DNA of 64,000 nt from JBBROS01 sp963792675 (GTDB lineage Bacteria; Pseudomonadota; Alphaproteobacteria; Acetobacterales; Acetobacteraceae). The stretch covers positions 2,542,001 to 2,606,000 of the forward strand of contig CAWBWT010000002.1 in NCBI GenBank assembly GCA_963792675.1. The letters run 5' to 3'. Positions 27,048 to 37,879 of this stretch are shown here, one piece after another; the stretch's first letter is position 1, and each line of letters opens with the position of its first letter. Below the pieces are notes generated by a model, which worked only from the letters and a program-made list of their open reading frames with translations, made no database searches and was not told where the DNA came from. The translations under genes were made by a program, and so were the position numbers.

Positions 27048-28195
27048 CCGCACGCCACAACCTTGCCCTGGTCAAGCCGGCCGCTGACCGGCCGGCCGCC
27101 CCCGATGGTATGGCGATGCTGGACGCGCTGCCGGTGCCGACGCTGCTGCTCGATGCCGCGAACGGCTTCCGCTACGCCAACCATGCCGCGGAGCAATTCC
27201 TCGGGCTGTCGATGCTGCAATTGGCCCAGATCCGGCTGTCCGTGCTGCTTCCCGAGGACAACCCGATCTTCAACCTGCTCGACCAAGTCCGCAGCCATGG
27301 CGCGACGATTGTCGACCACGATCTGGCACTGGAAAGCCCGCGGCTGCACAAGCGGGGCATCACCGTCCAAGGCACGCCGCTGAGCGAGGAGCCCGGCGCG
27401 GTGCTGGTGACCCTGGCGGACAGCTCTGCAGCGCGGGCGCTCGATCGGCAGATGGCGTTCCGCGGCGCCGCCCGCAGCGTGAGCGGCATGTCGGCGATCC
27501 TGGCGCACGAGGTGAAGAACCCGTTGTCCGGTATCCGCGGCGCTGCCCAGTTGCTCGAAGCCAGCGTGTCCGACGGCGACCGCGAGCTGACGGTGCTGAT
27601 CCGCGACGAGGCCGACCGGATCCGCGCCCTGGTGGACCGCATGGAGGTATTCGGCGAGAAGCCGATCGAGCGCCGGGCGGTCAACATCCATCGGGTGCTC
27701 GAACACGTGCGCCGGCTGGCCCATACCGGGTTTGCCCAGACGCTGCGCATACACGAGGTTTACGATCCGTCGCTGCCTCCGGTCTGGGGCAACCGCGACC
27801 AGCTGATCCAGGTGATTCTCAACCTCGTCAAGAACGCCGCGGAAAGCATCCTGTCGGATGCAGGCATCGTCGAGCGCAACGCCGGGGAGATCACGCTCAC
27901 CACCGCCTACCAGCATGGCCTGCGTTTGGCCGTGCCCGGTAGCGGTCAGCGCCAGCATCTGCCGCTGGTGGTGACGGTGCGCGACAACGGGCCTGGCATT
28001 ACGGAGGATATCCGGCCGCATCTGTTCGATCCGTTCGTCAGCGGCAAACCGTCGGGCAGCGGCCTCGGTCTTGCACTGGTTGCCAAGATCGTCGGCGACC
28101 ATGACGGGCTCATCGAGGTTGACAGCAGGCCGGGCCGGACCGAATTCCGCTTGTGCCTGCCGGTGCTGACCGAGGCGGACGCCGACGCACCCTGA
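27044..28195 (+). CDS. ntrB: Nitrogen regulation sensor kinase NtrB
   Basis: 383-residue soluble histidine kinase. PAS domain at about 20-130 (MLDALPVPTLLLDAANGFRY), H-box ILAHEVKNPLSGIRGAAQLL, N-box NLVKNAAESIL, G1 VTVRDNGPGI and G2 SGKPSGSGLGLAL. No transmembrane segment. In the characterised system it phosphorylates or dephosphorylates NtrC according to PII/GlnB state. ATG 27044 overlaps the dusB stop. 36 bases before ntrC. Confidence 0.93.
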   Translation: MTARHNLALVKPAADRPAAPDGMAMLDALPVPTLLLDAANGFRYANHAAEQFLGLSMLQLAQIRLSVLLPEDNPIFNLLDQVRSHGATIVDHDLALESPRLHKRGITVQGTPLSEEPGAVLVTLADSSAARALDRQMAFRGAARSVSGMSAILAHEVKNPLSGIRGAAQLLEASVSDGDRELTVLIRDEADRIRALVDRMEVFGEKPIERRAVNIHRVLEHVRRLAHTGFAQTLRIHEVYDPSLPPVWGNRDQLIQVILNLVKNAAESILSDAGIVERNAGEITLTTAYQHGLRLAVPGSGQRQHLPLVVTVRDNGPGITEDIRPHLFDPFVSGKPSGSGLGLALVAKIVGDHDGLIEVDSRPGRTEFRLCLPVLTEADADAP

Positions 28196-28231
28196 TCAGC
28201 ACGCTAGGATCCAACCCATGACAAGCGCCGC

Positions 28232-29687
<1,456 letters not shown>

Positions 29688-29752
29688 GATGTGGTCCGGG
29701 CCGTGGCTTATGCTATCGACCTGACCCACGGGGCGAAGGAACCCGCTGACGC

Positions 29753-32007
29753 ATGAACGCACCGTTCGACCGCCGCTCGCTGCGACCGGGTGAACGGGCG
29801 CCGTCCCTGGCGCGCCGGCTGGTCGAACTCGATGCTCGGCAAGTTCGTCACCCTGCTCCTGGCAGCGCTCGCGCTGGCGCTGGGCGTCGGCACCTTCATC
29901 GTGCTGTCGGGCGGCGTCGGGCTGTCGCGGCGGCCGAACCTCATCTTCGCCCTGGTGCTGTCCAACCTCGTCGTGCTGCTGCTGCTCGGCGCCGTGCTGG
30001 CCGGGCGGCTCACCCGGGTCTGGGTGGAGCGGCGGCGCGGCTCGGCCGGATCCCGCCTGCACGTCCGGCTGGTGCTGCTGTTCAGCGTGGTCGCGGTCAC
30101 GCCGACCATCGTCGTGGCCGTGTTCGCAACGGCGTTCTTCAACCTCGGCATCCAGGCCTGGTTCAACGACCGCGTCCGCACGGCGCTCAACGAGAGCCTC
30201 GAGGCATCGCGCGGCTATCTCGAGGAGCATCGCAACAACATCCGCACCGACGCGCTGGGCATGGCCAACGACCTCGCCCGCGCCGGGCAGATCCTGGCCA
30301 ACGACCCCTACACGTTCGGCCAGATCCTGCAGACCCAGACGGTGCTGCGCGGGCTGACCGAGGCGATCATCTACGAGCCGGTGACGAACCAGGTCATCGC
30401 CGGGGTGGGCGTGATGTCGGGCTACGGCGTCGACCCGGCGCCCGCGCGACGCGACCGAGCTGGCCCGCAGCGGCGAGGTGGCGGTGATCGGCGGCCCTGA
30501 CAGCAGCCAGGTGCGGGCCGTGGTGCAGCTGAACGCGATGCCGACGCTGATGCTGCTGATCGGCCGTCCGGTCGATCCGCAGATCCTCGACCACATGGCC
30601 CGCACCGAGCAGGCCGTCGCCGAGTATCAGCGGCTGGACGCGAACCGCTCCGGGCTGCAGGTGACGTTCGCGTTGATCTTCGCGCTGGTCGCGTTGCTGG
30701 TGCTGTCGGCGGCGGTTCTGCTCGGTCTCGTGCTGGCCAACCAGATCGCCCGCCCGATCGGGCGGCTGATCCTGGCCGCCGAGCGGGTGCGGGCCGGCGA
30801 CCTCGGCGTCCGGGTTCCGGAGATGCAGAGCGAGGACGAGGTGGCCGGCCTGTCGCGTGCCTTCAACCGCATGACCGGCCAGCTCGCCGCCCAGCGCAGC
30901 GAACTGATGGACGCCTACAGCCAGATCGACGAGCGCCGGCGGTTCACCGAGACGGTGCTGGCGGGCGTGTCGGCTGGGGTGATCGGGCTCGACGCCGAGG
31001 GCCGGATCGAGTTGCCCAACGCCGCCGCCGGAAACCTGCTGGGCATGGACCTGTCGGCCGCGATCGGCGAGCGGTTGCGGGACGTGGTGCCTCAGTTCGC
31101 CGACATGCTGGAGGAGGTGATCGCCCATCCGGACCGCGCGCGCACCGGCGAGGTGGAGATCGGCCCGACCCAACGCCGCCGCACCCTGCTGGTGCGAATC
31201 GGCGCCGACAGCCGCGGCCGGGCAGGGGGTTACGTCGTCACCTTCGACGACATCACCGAGCTGCAATCGGCGCAGCGCAAGGCCGCCTGGGCCGACGTCG
31301 CGCGCCGCATCGCCCACGAGATCAAGAACCCGCTGACGCCGATCCAGCTCAGCGCCGAGCGCTTGAAGCGGCGGTTCACCCGCGAGATCACATCGGACCC
31401 CGATACGTTCGCGCAATGCGCCGACACCATCGTCCGCCACGTCGGCGACATCGGCCGCATGGTCGACGAATTCTCCGCCTTTGCCCGCATGCCGCAACCG
31501 GTGATGCGGCAGGAGGACGTGGGCCGGATCGCCCGCGAGGCGCTGATCCTGCAGCGGAGCGCCCGGCCGGAGATCGTCTGGACCACCGACATCCCGGACC
31601 GTGGGCCGCTGGCCAATTGCGATCGCCGCCTGCTGGGCCAGGCGTTGACGAACCTGCTGCAGAATGCCGCCGACGCCGTCGCCATGCGGTCGCGGGCGGA
31701 GGGCGAGCCCGCCGGACACATCGGCGTCCAGGTCGTCGCAGCCGACGGGATGGCGCTGATCCGGGTGCAGGACGACGGGGTGGGCTTGCCGGAGCAGGAC
31801 CGCGCCCGGCTGACCGAGCCATACGTGACGCATAAGGTGAAGGGCACGGGACTCGGTCTCGCGATCGTCAAGAAGATCATGGAGGACCATGGCGGCCGGC
31901 TCGAACTGGACGACCGCGCCGACGGCCCCGGCGCGGTCGCGACGCTGGCTTTGCCGCTGCTGGCGCCGGCCTTGATCGAGGCGCAAGGCGAAACCCGTAC
32001 CAGCTGA
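29753..32007 (+). CDS. ntrY: Nitrogen regulation sensor kinase NtrY (frameshifted near 29821 and 30440)
   Basis: Membrane histidine kinase partner of NtrX. Three frames join up: MNAPFDRRSLRPGERAPSLA, then from about 29821 SMLGKFVTLLLAALALALG with three TM helices and a periplasmic loop to GYGVDPAPA, then from about 30440 ELARSGEVAVIGG with a fourth TM, HAMP (NQIARPIGRLILAAERV), PAS, H-box RRIAHEIKNPLTPIQLSAER, N-box LLQNAADAV and G-boxes VQDDGVGLPE, KGTGLGLAIVKK. The first break looks like one extra base; the second fits loss of GC from a GCGCGC run. Restored length about 750, normal for NtrY. Confidence 0.88.
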
Positions 32008-32054
32008 CGACCGACGGCGGACGGCTGAACGTTACGGTCCAAACCGGCGCGCAA

Positions 32055-32080
32055 CGCACCAGACCGGATGGTGCGCTTTT
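32055..32080 (+). terminator. Rho-independent terminator between ntrY and ntrX
   Basis: CGCACCA (32055-32061), loop GACCGGA, TGGTGCG (32069-32075), then CTTTT. A compact stem with a U-run in the 104-base gap, suggesting that ntrX is partly uncoupled from ntrY. Confidence 0.65.
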
Positions 32081-32111
32081 CGTACCGCACAAACCGGGTT
32101 ACACAACCGAT

Positions 32112-33509
32112 ATGCCACAGGACATCCTCATCGTCGACGATGAGCCCGACATCAGGATGCTGATCGAGGGCGTACTGGAAGACGAGGGCTACGCCGTGCG
32201 GCAGGCTGGCGACAGCGATGCCGCCGTCGCCGCATTCCGCCATCGACGCCCTTCGCTCGTGATCCTCGACGTCTGGCTGCAAGGCTCCAAGCTCGACGGG
32301 CTCGGTATCCTGCAAGCGATGCACGTCGAGGAGCCGCATGTCCCGGTGGTGATGATCAGCGGCCACGGCACCATCGAGACCGCGGTGTCGGCGATCCAGC
32401 ACGGCGCCTACGACTTCATCGAGAAGCCGTTCAAGTCCGACCGCTTGCTGCTGATTGTGCGCCGGGCGCTGGAAGCGGCGCGGCTGTCGCGGGAGAACGC
32501 CGAGCTCCGGTTGCGGGCCGGCTTCGATTCGGAGCTGACCGGCAGCAGCCCGGCCATCGTCGGCCTGCGCGCCCAGATCGAGCGGGTGGCGCCGACCGGG
32601 TCGCGCGTGCTGATCAGCGGCCCCGCCGGCTCCGGCAAGGAGGTCGCGGCACGCATGGTGCACCAGCGCTCGCGTCGCGCCGAGGGGCCGTTCGTGGCGC
32701 TGAACTGCGCCACCCTGAACCCGTCGCGCTTCGAGGAGGAGCTGTTCGGCATCGAGGTCGGCTCCGACCCGGCAGCGACGCCGCGCCGCGCCGGAGTGTT
32801 GGAGCGGGCGCATGGCGGCACCTTGCTGCTGGACGAGGTGTCCGACATGCCGCTGGAGACTCAGGGCAAGATCGTCCGCGCGCTGCAGGACCAGACCTTC
32901 GAGCGGATCGGCGGTTCGACCCGGGTCAAGGTGGACGTGCGCGTGCTGGCCACCACCAACCGCGACCTGCAGGCCGAAATCGCCGCCGGGCGCTTCCGCG
33001 AGGACCTCTACTACCGCTTGGCCGTGGTGCCGATCCGCATGCCGTCGCTGCGCGAACGTCGCGAAGACGTGCCGGAGCTGGCGCGCCATTTTATCGAGCG
33101 GTCGGCGGAATCGTCCGGCATGCCCGGCCGGGAGTTGTCCACCGACGCGCTGACCGCGCTGCAGGCCTATGACTGGCCCGGCAACGTCCGGCAACTGCGG
33201 AACCTGATGGACTGGCTGCTGATCATGGCGCCGGGCTCGCCGCAGGATACGATCCGCGCCGACATGCTGCCCGCTGAGATCAGCCAGGGTGCCCCCGCCT
33301 TGTTGAACTCGGACCCGTCGGCCGACCTGATGGCGCTTCCGCTGCGCGAAGCCCGCGACCTGTTCGAGACCCAGTACCTGCAGGCGCAGCTGCTGCGGTT
33401 CGGCGGTAATATCAGCCGCACCGCCGGTTTCGTCGGCATGGAGCGCAGCGCGCTGCACCGGAAGCTCAAGCAACTCGGGGTCAACTCCGACGACCGGGTG
33501 CCGAGTTGA
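32112..33509 (+). CDS. ntrX: Nitrogen regulation response regulator NtrX
   Basis: 465 residues. Receiver: ILIVDDEPDIRMLIEGVLED, phospho-acceptor VILDVWLQGSKLDG, KPFKSDRLLL. AAA+ domain: Walker A SGPAGSGKE, Walker B GGTLLLDEVSDMP, FREDLYYRLAVVPI; C-terminal Fis-like helix-turn-helix NISRTAGFVGMERSALHRKL. The sigma-54 loop is missing: ELFGIEVGSDPAATPRRAGV occupies the place of GAFTGA. This is the known alphaproteobacterial NtrX pattern, so it probably does not activate sigma-54 in the classical way. Full length, no break. Confidence 0.93.
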   Translation: MPQDILIVDDEPDIRMLIEGVLEDEGYAVRQAGDSDAAVAAFRHRRPSLVILDVWLQGSKLDGLGILQAMHVEEPHVPVVMISGHGTIETAVSAIQHGAYDFIEKPFKSDRLLLIVRRALEAARLSRENAELRLRAGFDSELTGSSPAIVGLRAQIERVAPTGSRVLISGPAGSGKEVAARMVHQRSRRAEGPFVALNCATLNPSRFEEELFGIEVGSDPAATPRRAGVLERAHGGTLLLDEVSDMPLETQGKIVRALQDQTFERIGGSTRVKVDVRVLATTNRDLQAEIAAGRFREDLYYRLAVVPIRMPSLRERREDVPELARHFIERSAESSGMPGRELSTDALTALQAYDWPGNVRQLRNLMDWLLIMAPGSPQDTIRADMLPAEISQGAPALLNSDPSADLMALPLREARDLFETQYLQAQLLRFGGNISRTAGFVGMERSALHRKLKQLGVNSDDRVPS

Positions 33510-33531
33510 GTCGGCAGGCCGAACGCTCCGC

Positions 33532-34401
33532 ATGAGCCGGATCGCTTACGTCAACGGCGCCTACCTGCCGCACCATGCGGCTGCGGTGAACATCGAGGAC
33601 CGCGGCTACCAGTTCGCCGACGGCATCTACGAGGTCGTGCACCTCCATCGCGGTCGCTTCGTCGATTGGGACCTGCATTTCGCCCGGCTCGAGCGCTCGC
33701 TGCGCGAGGTGCGCATCGCGCGGCCGATGAGCCGGGCCGCCCTGGAACGCGTGCTGGCGGAGGTGGCGGCCCGCAACCGGTTGTCGGACGGCCTGCTCTA
33801 CATGCAGGTCACCCGCGGCGTCGCCCGTCGCGACCACGTCTTCCCCGCCGACGGCACGCCGCCCAGCCTAGTGGTGACGGTGCGTCGCATTGCCGCCTTT
33901 CCGACCGACGTCGAGCGCTGGACCACGACCGTCATCTCCCGCCCGGACGAGCGCTGGGCGCGGTGCGACATCAAGTCGGTGGGCCTGCTGCCGAACGTGC
34001 TGGCCCGGCAGGCGGCGCGCGAGCAGGGCGCCTCCGAGGCCATCCTGGTCGATGCGCAGGGGATGGTCACCGAGGGGGCGGCGACCAGCTTCTGGATCGT
34101 CGACGCGGCCGGCGCCTTGCGCTGTCCGCCGCTGAGCCACGCCATCCTGCCCGGCTGCACCCGCGGCGCGCTGGACGCGGAGCTGGGCGCCGAGGGCATC
34201 GTCCTGGATGAGCGCGCCTTCAGCCTGGACGAGGTGCGCGCTGCGCGGGAAGCATTCATCACCAGCGCGACCAGCTTCGTCAAACCGGTCGTCGCCATCG
34301 ACGGCAGTCCGGTGGCGGACGGGCAGGTGGGACCGGTCACACGCCGCCTGTTCGCGCTGTTCAGCCGCCATGTGCAGGGCGGGACGAACCGCGCCGCGTG
34401 A
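33532..34401 (+). CDS. dat: D-amino acid aminotransferase (class IV PLP)
   Basis: 289-residue PLP enzyme of fold type IV. MSRIAYVNGAYLPHHAAAVN, IEDRGYQFADGIYEVVHLHR, the PLP lysine in CDIKSVGLLPNVLARQAA, and SEAILVDAQGMVTEGAATSF. The RGYQFADGIYE motif and the KSVGLLPNVL segment favour D-alanine aminotransferase over branched-chain aminotransferase (IlvE) or aminodeoxychorismate lyase. It supplies or recycles D-glutamate and D-alanine for peptidoglycan. It lies 22 bases after ntrX, a common alphaproteobacterial arrangement. Confidence 0.85.
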   Translation: MSRIAYVNGAYLPHHAAAVNIEDRGYQFADGIYEVVHLHRGRFVDWDLHFARLERSLREVRIARPMSRAALERVLAEVAARNRLSDGLLYMQVTRGVARRDHVFPADGTPPSLVVTVRRIAAFPTDVERWTTTVISRPDERWARCDIKSVGLLPNVLARQAAREQGASEAILVDAQGMVTEGAATSFWIVDAAGALRCPPLSHAILPGCTRGALDAELGAEGIVLDERAFSLDEVRAAREAFITSATSFVKPVVAIDGSPVADGQVGPVTRRLFALFSRHVQGGTNRAA

Positions 34402-34459
34402 CCGCGGCGACGGTTTCCCCGTCACTGGCCGCTGATGCGAGCGTGACCTGCACGAATGC

Positions 34460-34487
34460 TTGCCGTTGTGCGCTGCATCGTTAGAAT
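34460..34487 (+). promoter_or_regulatory. Probable sigma-70 promoter of hfq
   Basis: TTGCCG (34460-34465), 16-base spacer, TAGAAT (34482-34487; five of six consensus bases). It leaves an mRNA leader of about 68 bases before the hfq GTG. Confidence 0.5.
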
Positions 34488-34561
34488 CAGACCTGCCGTC
34501 CGCATGGTGACGGGTAAATCTCCGGACGCCTCGAGCGACCGGACAACAAAAGGGTCTCAAC

Positions 34562-34843
34562 GTGGCCGAAAAAGCCCAGAATGTTCAGGATGTGTTCCTG
34601 AATCATGTCCGCAAAGGCAAGACACCCGTGACGGTGTTCCTCGTCAACGGTGTCAAGCTGCAGGGCATCATCACCTGGTTCGACAACTTCTCCGTGCTGC
34701 TGCGGCGCGACGGGCATACCCAGCTCGTCTACAAGCACGCCATCAGCACGGTCATGCCGGGTGCCCCCATCCAATTGTTCGACCCGACCAAGGTCGAAGC
34801 CGCCGCTGGTCAGGAGGCCGCCACTGCCCCAGCCGCCGCATGA
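34562..34843 (+). CDS. hfq: RNA chaperone Hfq
   Basis: 93-residue Sm-like hexamer subunit that pairs small RNAs with mRNAs. Sm1: QDVFLNHVRKGKTPVTVFLV, NGVKLQGIITWFDNFSVLL; Sm2: LVYKHAISTVMP. The C-terminus is a short Ala-rich tail (EAAAGQEAATAPAAA). GTG start at 34562 directly before AEKAQNVQD, as the fold requires. A good promoter lies 75 bases upstream and hflX overlaps its stop, the standard hfq-hflX pair. Confidence 0.95.
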   Translation: MAEKAQNVQDVFLNHVRKGKTPVTVFLVNGVKLQGIITWFDNFSVLLRRDGHTQLVYKHAISTVMPGAPIQLFDPTKVEAAAGQEAATAPAAA

Positions 34844-36117
34844 GGTCGCGGCCGCCCCCACCAGGGCGGCCGTCATCCTTCCCTGGGAAAAGCCGGCGCG
34901 ACAGGAACTCGTCGCGTGCCGCCGAGGCGCAAGTGGCCGAGGCGGTCGGTTTGGCCGCCTCAATCGGGCTGGTCGCGGTGCACACCTCGATCCTCCCGCT
35001 GCGCACCCGCAAATCCGCCACCCTGATGGGTGAAGGCCAGGTCGAGAACGTGGGACAGGCGATCAAGGCCGAGGAGGTCGAGGTTGCCGTCGTCGATGCG
35101 CAGCTGAGCCCGGTGCAGCAGCGCAATTTGGAACGGGCCTGGGATTGCAAGGTGATCGACCGCACCGGGCTGATCCTCGACATTTTCGGGGAACGCGCCC
35201 GGACCCGGGAAGGCATCCTGCAGGTCGAATTGGCCCATCTCGAGTACCAGCGCAGCCGGCTGGTGCGGTCCTGGACCCACTTGGAGCGGCAGCGCGGCGG
35301 CTTCGGGTTCTTGGGCGGCCCCGGCGAAACCCAGATCGAGGCCGACCGCCGGCTGATCGGCGACCGCATCGTGCGGCTGAAGAAGGAGCTGGAACAAGTC
35401 CGCCGCACCCGCGGCCTGCATCGGGCAGCGCGCAGCCGCGTGCCGTATCCGATCGTCGCCCTGGTCGGCTACACCAATGCCGGCAAGTCCACGCTGTTCA
35501 ACGCGCTGACCGGCTCGTCGGTGATGGCGGAGGACCAGCTATTCGCGACCCTCGACCCGACGATGCGCGGCCTCGACATGCCGTCCGGGCGCCGGGTCAT
35601 CCTGTCGGACACCGTGGGGTTCATCAGCGACCTGCCGACCGAGCTGGTTGCGGCCTTCCGCGCCACCTTGGAGGAGGTCGCCGAGGCGGACGTCATCCTG
35701 CACGTGCGCGACATCGCCCACCCCGACAGCGCCGCGCAGCGGGCGGACGTGCTGGAGGTGCTGGACGGCATGGTGCGGGACGGCACGCTTGACCCGAGCT
35801 GGCCGGCGCGCACTATCGAGGTACTGAACAAGTCCGACCTGGTGGGCGGCCCAGACCAAGTGCCGGAGCGTGAGAATTGCGTGGCGGTGTCGGCCATGAC
35901 CGGGGAGGGGCTGCCGGCGCTGCAGGCGGCGATCGACGCCCGGATCTCGGCCGGCATGGAGATCGCCGACTACGTGCTGCCGCCGGCCGACGGCGCCGGC
36001 CTTGCCTGGCTATACCAGCACGGCGAGGTGCTCGACCGCGCCGACGCGGAGGACGGGCTGCATCTCAAGGTGCGCATGCTGCCCGCCGACCGGGCGCGGT
36101 TCGAGCGCGAGCATTGA
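34840..36117 (+). CDS. hflX: Ribosome-splitting GTPase HflX
   Basis: 425 residues in the ATG frame that overlaps the hfq stop (ATGA). N-terminal HflX domain from EAQVAEAVGLAASIGL, glycine-rich GFGFLGGPGETQIEADRRLI, coiled helix, then the G domain from residue 207: GYTNAGKSTLFNAL, DTVGFISDLP, NKSDL, and a C-terminal subdomain. Residues about 6-26 (PPPPGRPSSFPGKSRRDRNS) are unlike HflX, whereas the neighbouring frame reads TRAAVILPWEKPARQELVA, which is family-like. Two small compensating indels (near 34855 and 34915) may therefore be present. Confidence 0.9.
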   Translation: MRSRPPPPGRPSSFPGKSRRDRNSSRAAEAQVAEAVGLAASIGLVAVHTSILPLRTRKSATLMGEGQVENVGQAIKAEEVEVAVVDAQLSPVQQRNLERAWDCKVIDRTGLILDIFGERARTREGILQVELAHLEYQRSRLVRSWTHLERQRGGFGFLGGPGETQIEADRRLIGDRIVRLKKELEQVRRTRGLHRAARSRVPYPIVALVGYTNAGKSTLFNALTGSSVMAEDQLFATLDPTMRGLDMPSGRRVILSDTVGFISDLPTELVAAFRATLEEVAEADVILHVRDIAHPDSAAQRADVLEVLDGMVRDGTLDPSWPARTIEVLNKSDLVGGPDQVPERENCVAVSAMTGEGLPALQAAIDARISAGMEIADYVLPPADGAGLAWLYQHGEVLDRADAEDGLHLKVRMLPADRARFEREH

Positions 36118-36963
36118 CCGACGCCGCCGGTCGGTTCTCCGCGGCCGCGCTGGCCGAGGTGGAGCAACTCGTTCGCGCCGTGGCCCGCTCGGAGATCATG
36201 CCGCGCTTCCGCAAGCTCGGCGCCGGCGACGTGATGGAGAAGTCGGGGCCGATGGACCTCGTCACGGTCGCGGACGAGGCGGCCGAGGCTCGGCTCGCCG
36301 CCGGCCTCGCCCGCCTGCATCCGGGCTGCGCGGTGGTCGGCGAGGAAGCGGCCACCCGCGATCCGTCGTTGCTGGCGCAGGTCGGCACGGCGCCGCTGTG
36401 CTTCGTGCTCGACCCGATCGACGGCACCTACAATTTCGCCTCCGGCTTGCCGTTGTTCGGCGTGATGGTGGCGGTGGTGGCGTCCGGGCAGACGGTGGGC
36501 GCCATCATCCACGACCCGGTCGGCGACGACACGGCGATGGCGCTGGCGGGCGAGGGGGCCTGGATCGCGACGCCGGACGGACGCCGGACGACGATGCGTG
36601 TCGCTCCGGCCGCGGCGCCCGCGGATATGTCGGGCTCGATCTCCTGGCGCTACATGCCGGAGCCGCGGCGCAGCCGGGTCTGCGCTCGGCTGCCGCTGGT
36701 GGGTTCGTCCTGGGACTACCGCTGCGCCGCGCACCAATACCGGCTGATGGCGGCGGGGCATTGCCATTACTCCGTGTACAACCGGCTGCTGCCCTGGGAC
36801 CACGCGGCCGGCGTGCTGCTGCACCAGGAGGCTGGCGGCTACGTGGCGACGGCTGGACGGCCGGGCCTATGATCCCGCCGTCACCGATGGCGGCATGATC
36901 TGCGCCCCCGACCGGACCGCTTGGGAGGCGCTGCACGGGCTGCTGTTCGCGGCCGACGAGTAG
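36114..36963 (+). CDS. Inositol monophosphatase family protein (frameshifted near 36848)
   Basis: Metal-dependent phosphatase related to SuhB and HisN. VARSEIMPRFRKLGAGDV, DLVTVADEAAEARL, GEEAATRDP, the catalytic DPIDGTYNFASGLPLFGVM, and WDHAAGVLLHQEAGGYV. After GGYVA the frame stops at 36872; skipping one base gives RLDGRAYDPAVTDGGMICAP and a stop at 36961-36963 (282 residues). TTG start at 36114 overlaps the hflX stop. Substrate could be inositol-phosphate, 3'-phosphoadenosine phosphate or histidinol-phosphate; not decidable here. Convergent with mazG, 9 bases apart. Confidence 0.85.
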
Positions 36964-36972
36964 GCGGCGGGA

Positions 36973-37818
36973 TCAGCGGCGTTCGGCTGCCTTCACCGCG
37001 ACCCACTCCGCTTCCATTGCCGTAAGCGTCGCGTCGGCCGGCGCAAGGCCTCGCTCGGCCAGCCGCGCCTCGACTGCGGTAAACCGACGTTCGAACTTGT
37101 CGTTGGCGCCGCGCAGGCACGCCTCGGGGTCGAGGCCGAGCTTGCGCGCCAAGTTGGCGGCGACGAACAGCAGGTCCCCGACCTCGTCGGCCAAACGGGC
37201 GGGGTCGGCGCCGGGCAGTTCGGCGCGCACCTCGGCCATCTCCTCCTCGAGCTTTTCCAGCACTTGCCCAGCGTCCGGCCAGTCGAACCCGACCCGGCCG
37301 GCCCGCTGCGTCAGCTTCAGCGCGCGGGTCAGCGCCGGTAACCCGGCCGGGATGCCCGCCAGCGTGCCGTGCTCGGCCCGCGCCCGGCGTTCCGCCTGCT
37401 TATGCGCCTCCCAGGTGGCACTCGATGCGCCCGGAGCCGCGGTGGCCGCGGCGAAGATGTGCGGGTGGCGGCGGATCATCTTGTCGGTAATCGCCTGCGC
37501 GACGTCGGCGAAGCCGAACAGGCCGGCTTCCTCGGCCATCCGTGCGTGATAGACCACCTGGAACAGCAGGTCGCCGAGCTCGTCCGGCAGCGCCGTCATG
37601 TCGCGCCGGGCAATCGCGTCGGCGACCTCGTAGGCTTCCTCGATCGTGTACGGCGCGATCGTGTCGAAGGTTTGCACCTGATCCCAGGGACAACCGCCGG
37701 CGGGATCGCGGAGTGCCGACATCAGCGCCAGCAACCGCGCCGTCTGCACCAGCGGTTCGGCATCCTGAGAGGGCGGGGTCAAGGCTTCGCCGGGCATCGC
37801 TCGCGCTTGTCCCGGCAC
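36973..37818 (-). CDS. mazG: Nucleoside triphosphate pyrophosphohydrolase MazG
   Basis: 281 residues with two MazG repeats. Repeat 1: DPAGGCPWDQVQTFDTIAPY, EEAYEVADAI, ELGDLLFQVVYHARMAEE. Repeat 2: GFDWPDAGQVLEKLEEEMAE, DEVGDLLFVAANLARKLGLD. Both carry the EExxE / ExxD metal-binding pattern. It removes non-canonical or excess NTPs. An alternative start at 37797 would trim seven residues. The AT-rich dif-like sequence lies just upstream and could also contain its promoter. Confidence 0.92.
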   Translation of the reverse strand: MPGQARAMPGEALTPPSQDAEPLVQTARLLALMSALRDPAGGCPWDQVQTFDTIAPYTIEEAYEVADAIARRDMTALPDELGDLLFQVVYHARMAEEAGLFGFADVAQAITDKMIRRHPHIFAAATAAPGASSATWEAHKQAERRARAEHGTLAGIPAGLPALTRALKLTQRAGRVGFDWPDAGQVLEKLEEEMAEVRAELPGADPARLADEVGDLLFVAANLARKLGLDPEACLRGANDKFERRFTAVEARLAERGLAPADATLTAMEAEWVAVKAAERR

Positions 37819-37840
37819 CGGTCGTGCCGCAAGTCTGCTA

Positions 37841-37868
37841 TAGTCCGATAATGCATATTATGGAAAAT
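37841..37868. other. dif: dif-like XerC/XerD recombination site (candidate)
   Basis: A 28-bp AT-rich element in otherwise GC-rich DNA with the layout of dif: left 11-bp arm TAGTCCGATAA, 6-bp centre TGCATA, right 11-bp arm TTATGGAAAAT. By hand it matches E. coli dif at 19 of 28 positions, 14 of 15 in the inner part (ATAA-TGNATA-TTATG), which is the most conserved section of bacterial dif sites. The outer arms deviate (CCG for CGC; GGA for GTT). Alternatively it is only the mazG promoter or an operator palindrome. Confidence 0.5.
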
Positions 37869-37879
37869 GCAGGCGTCGC

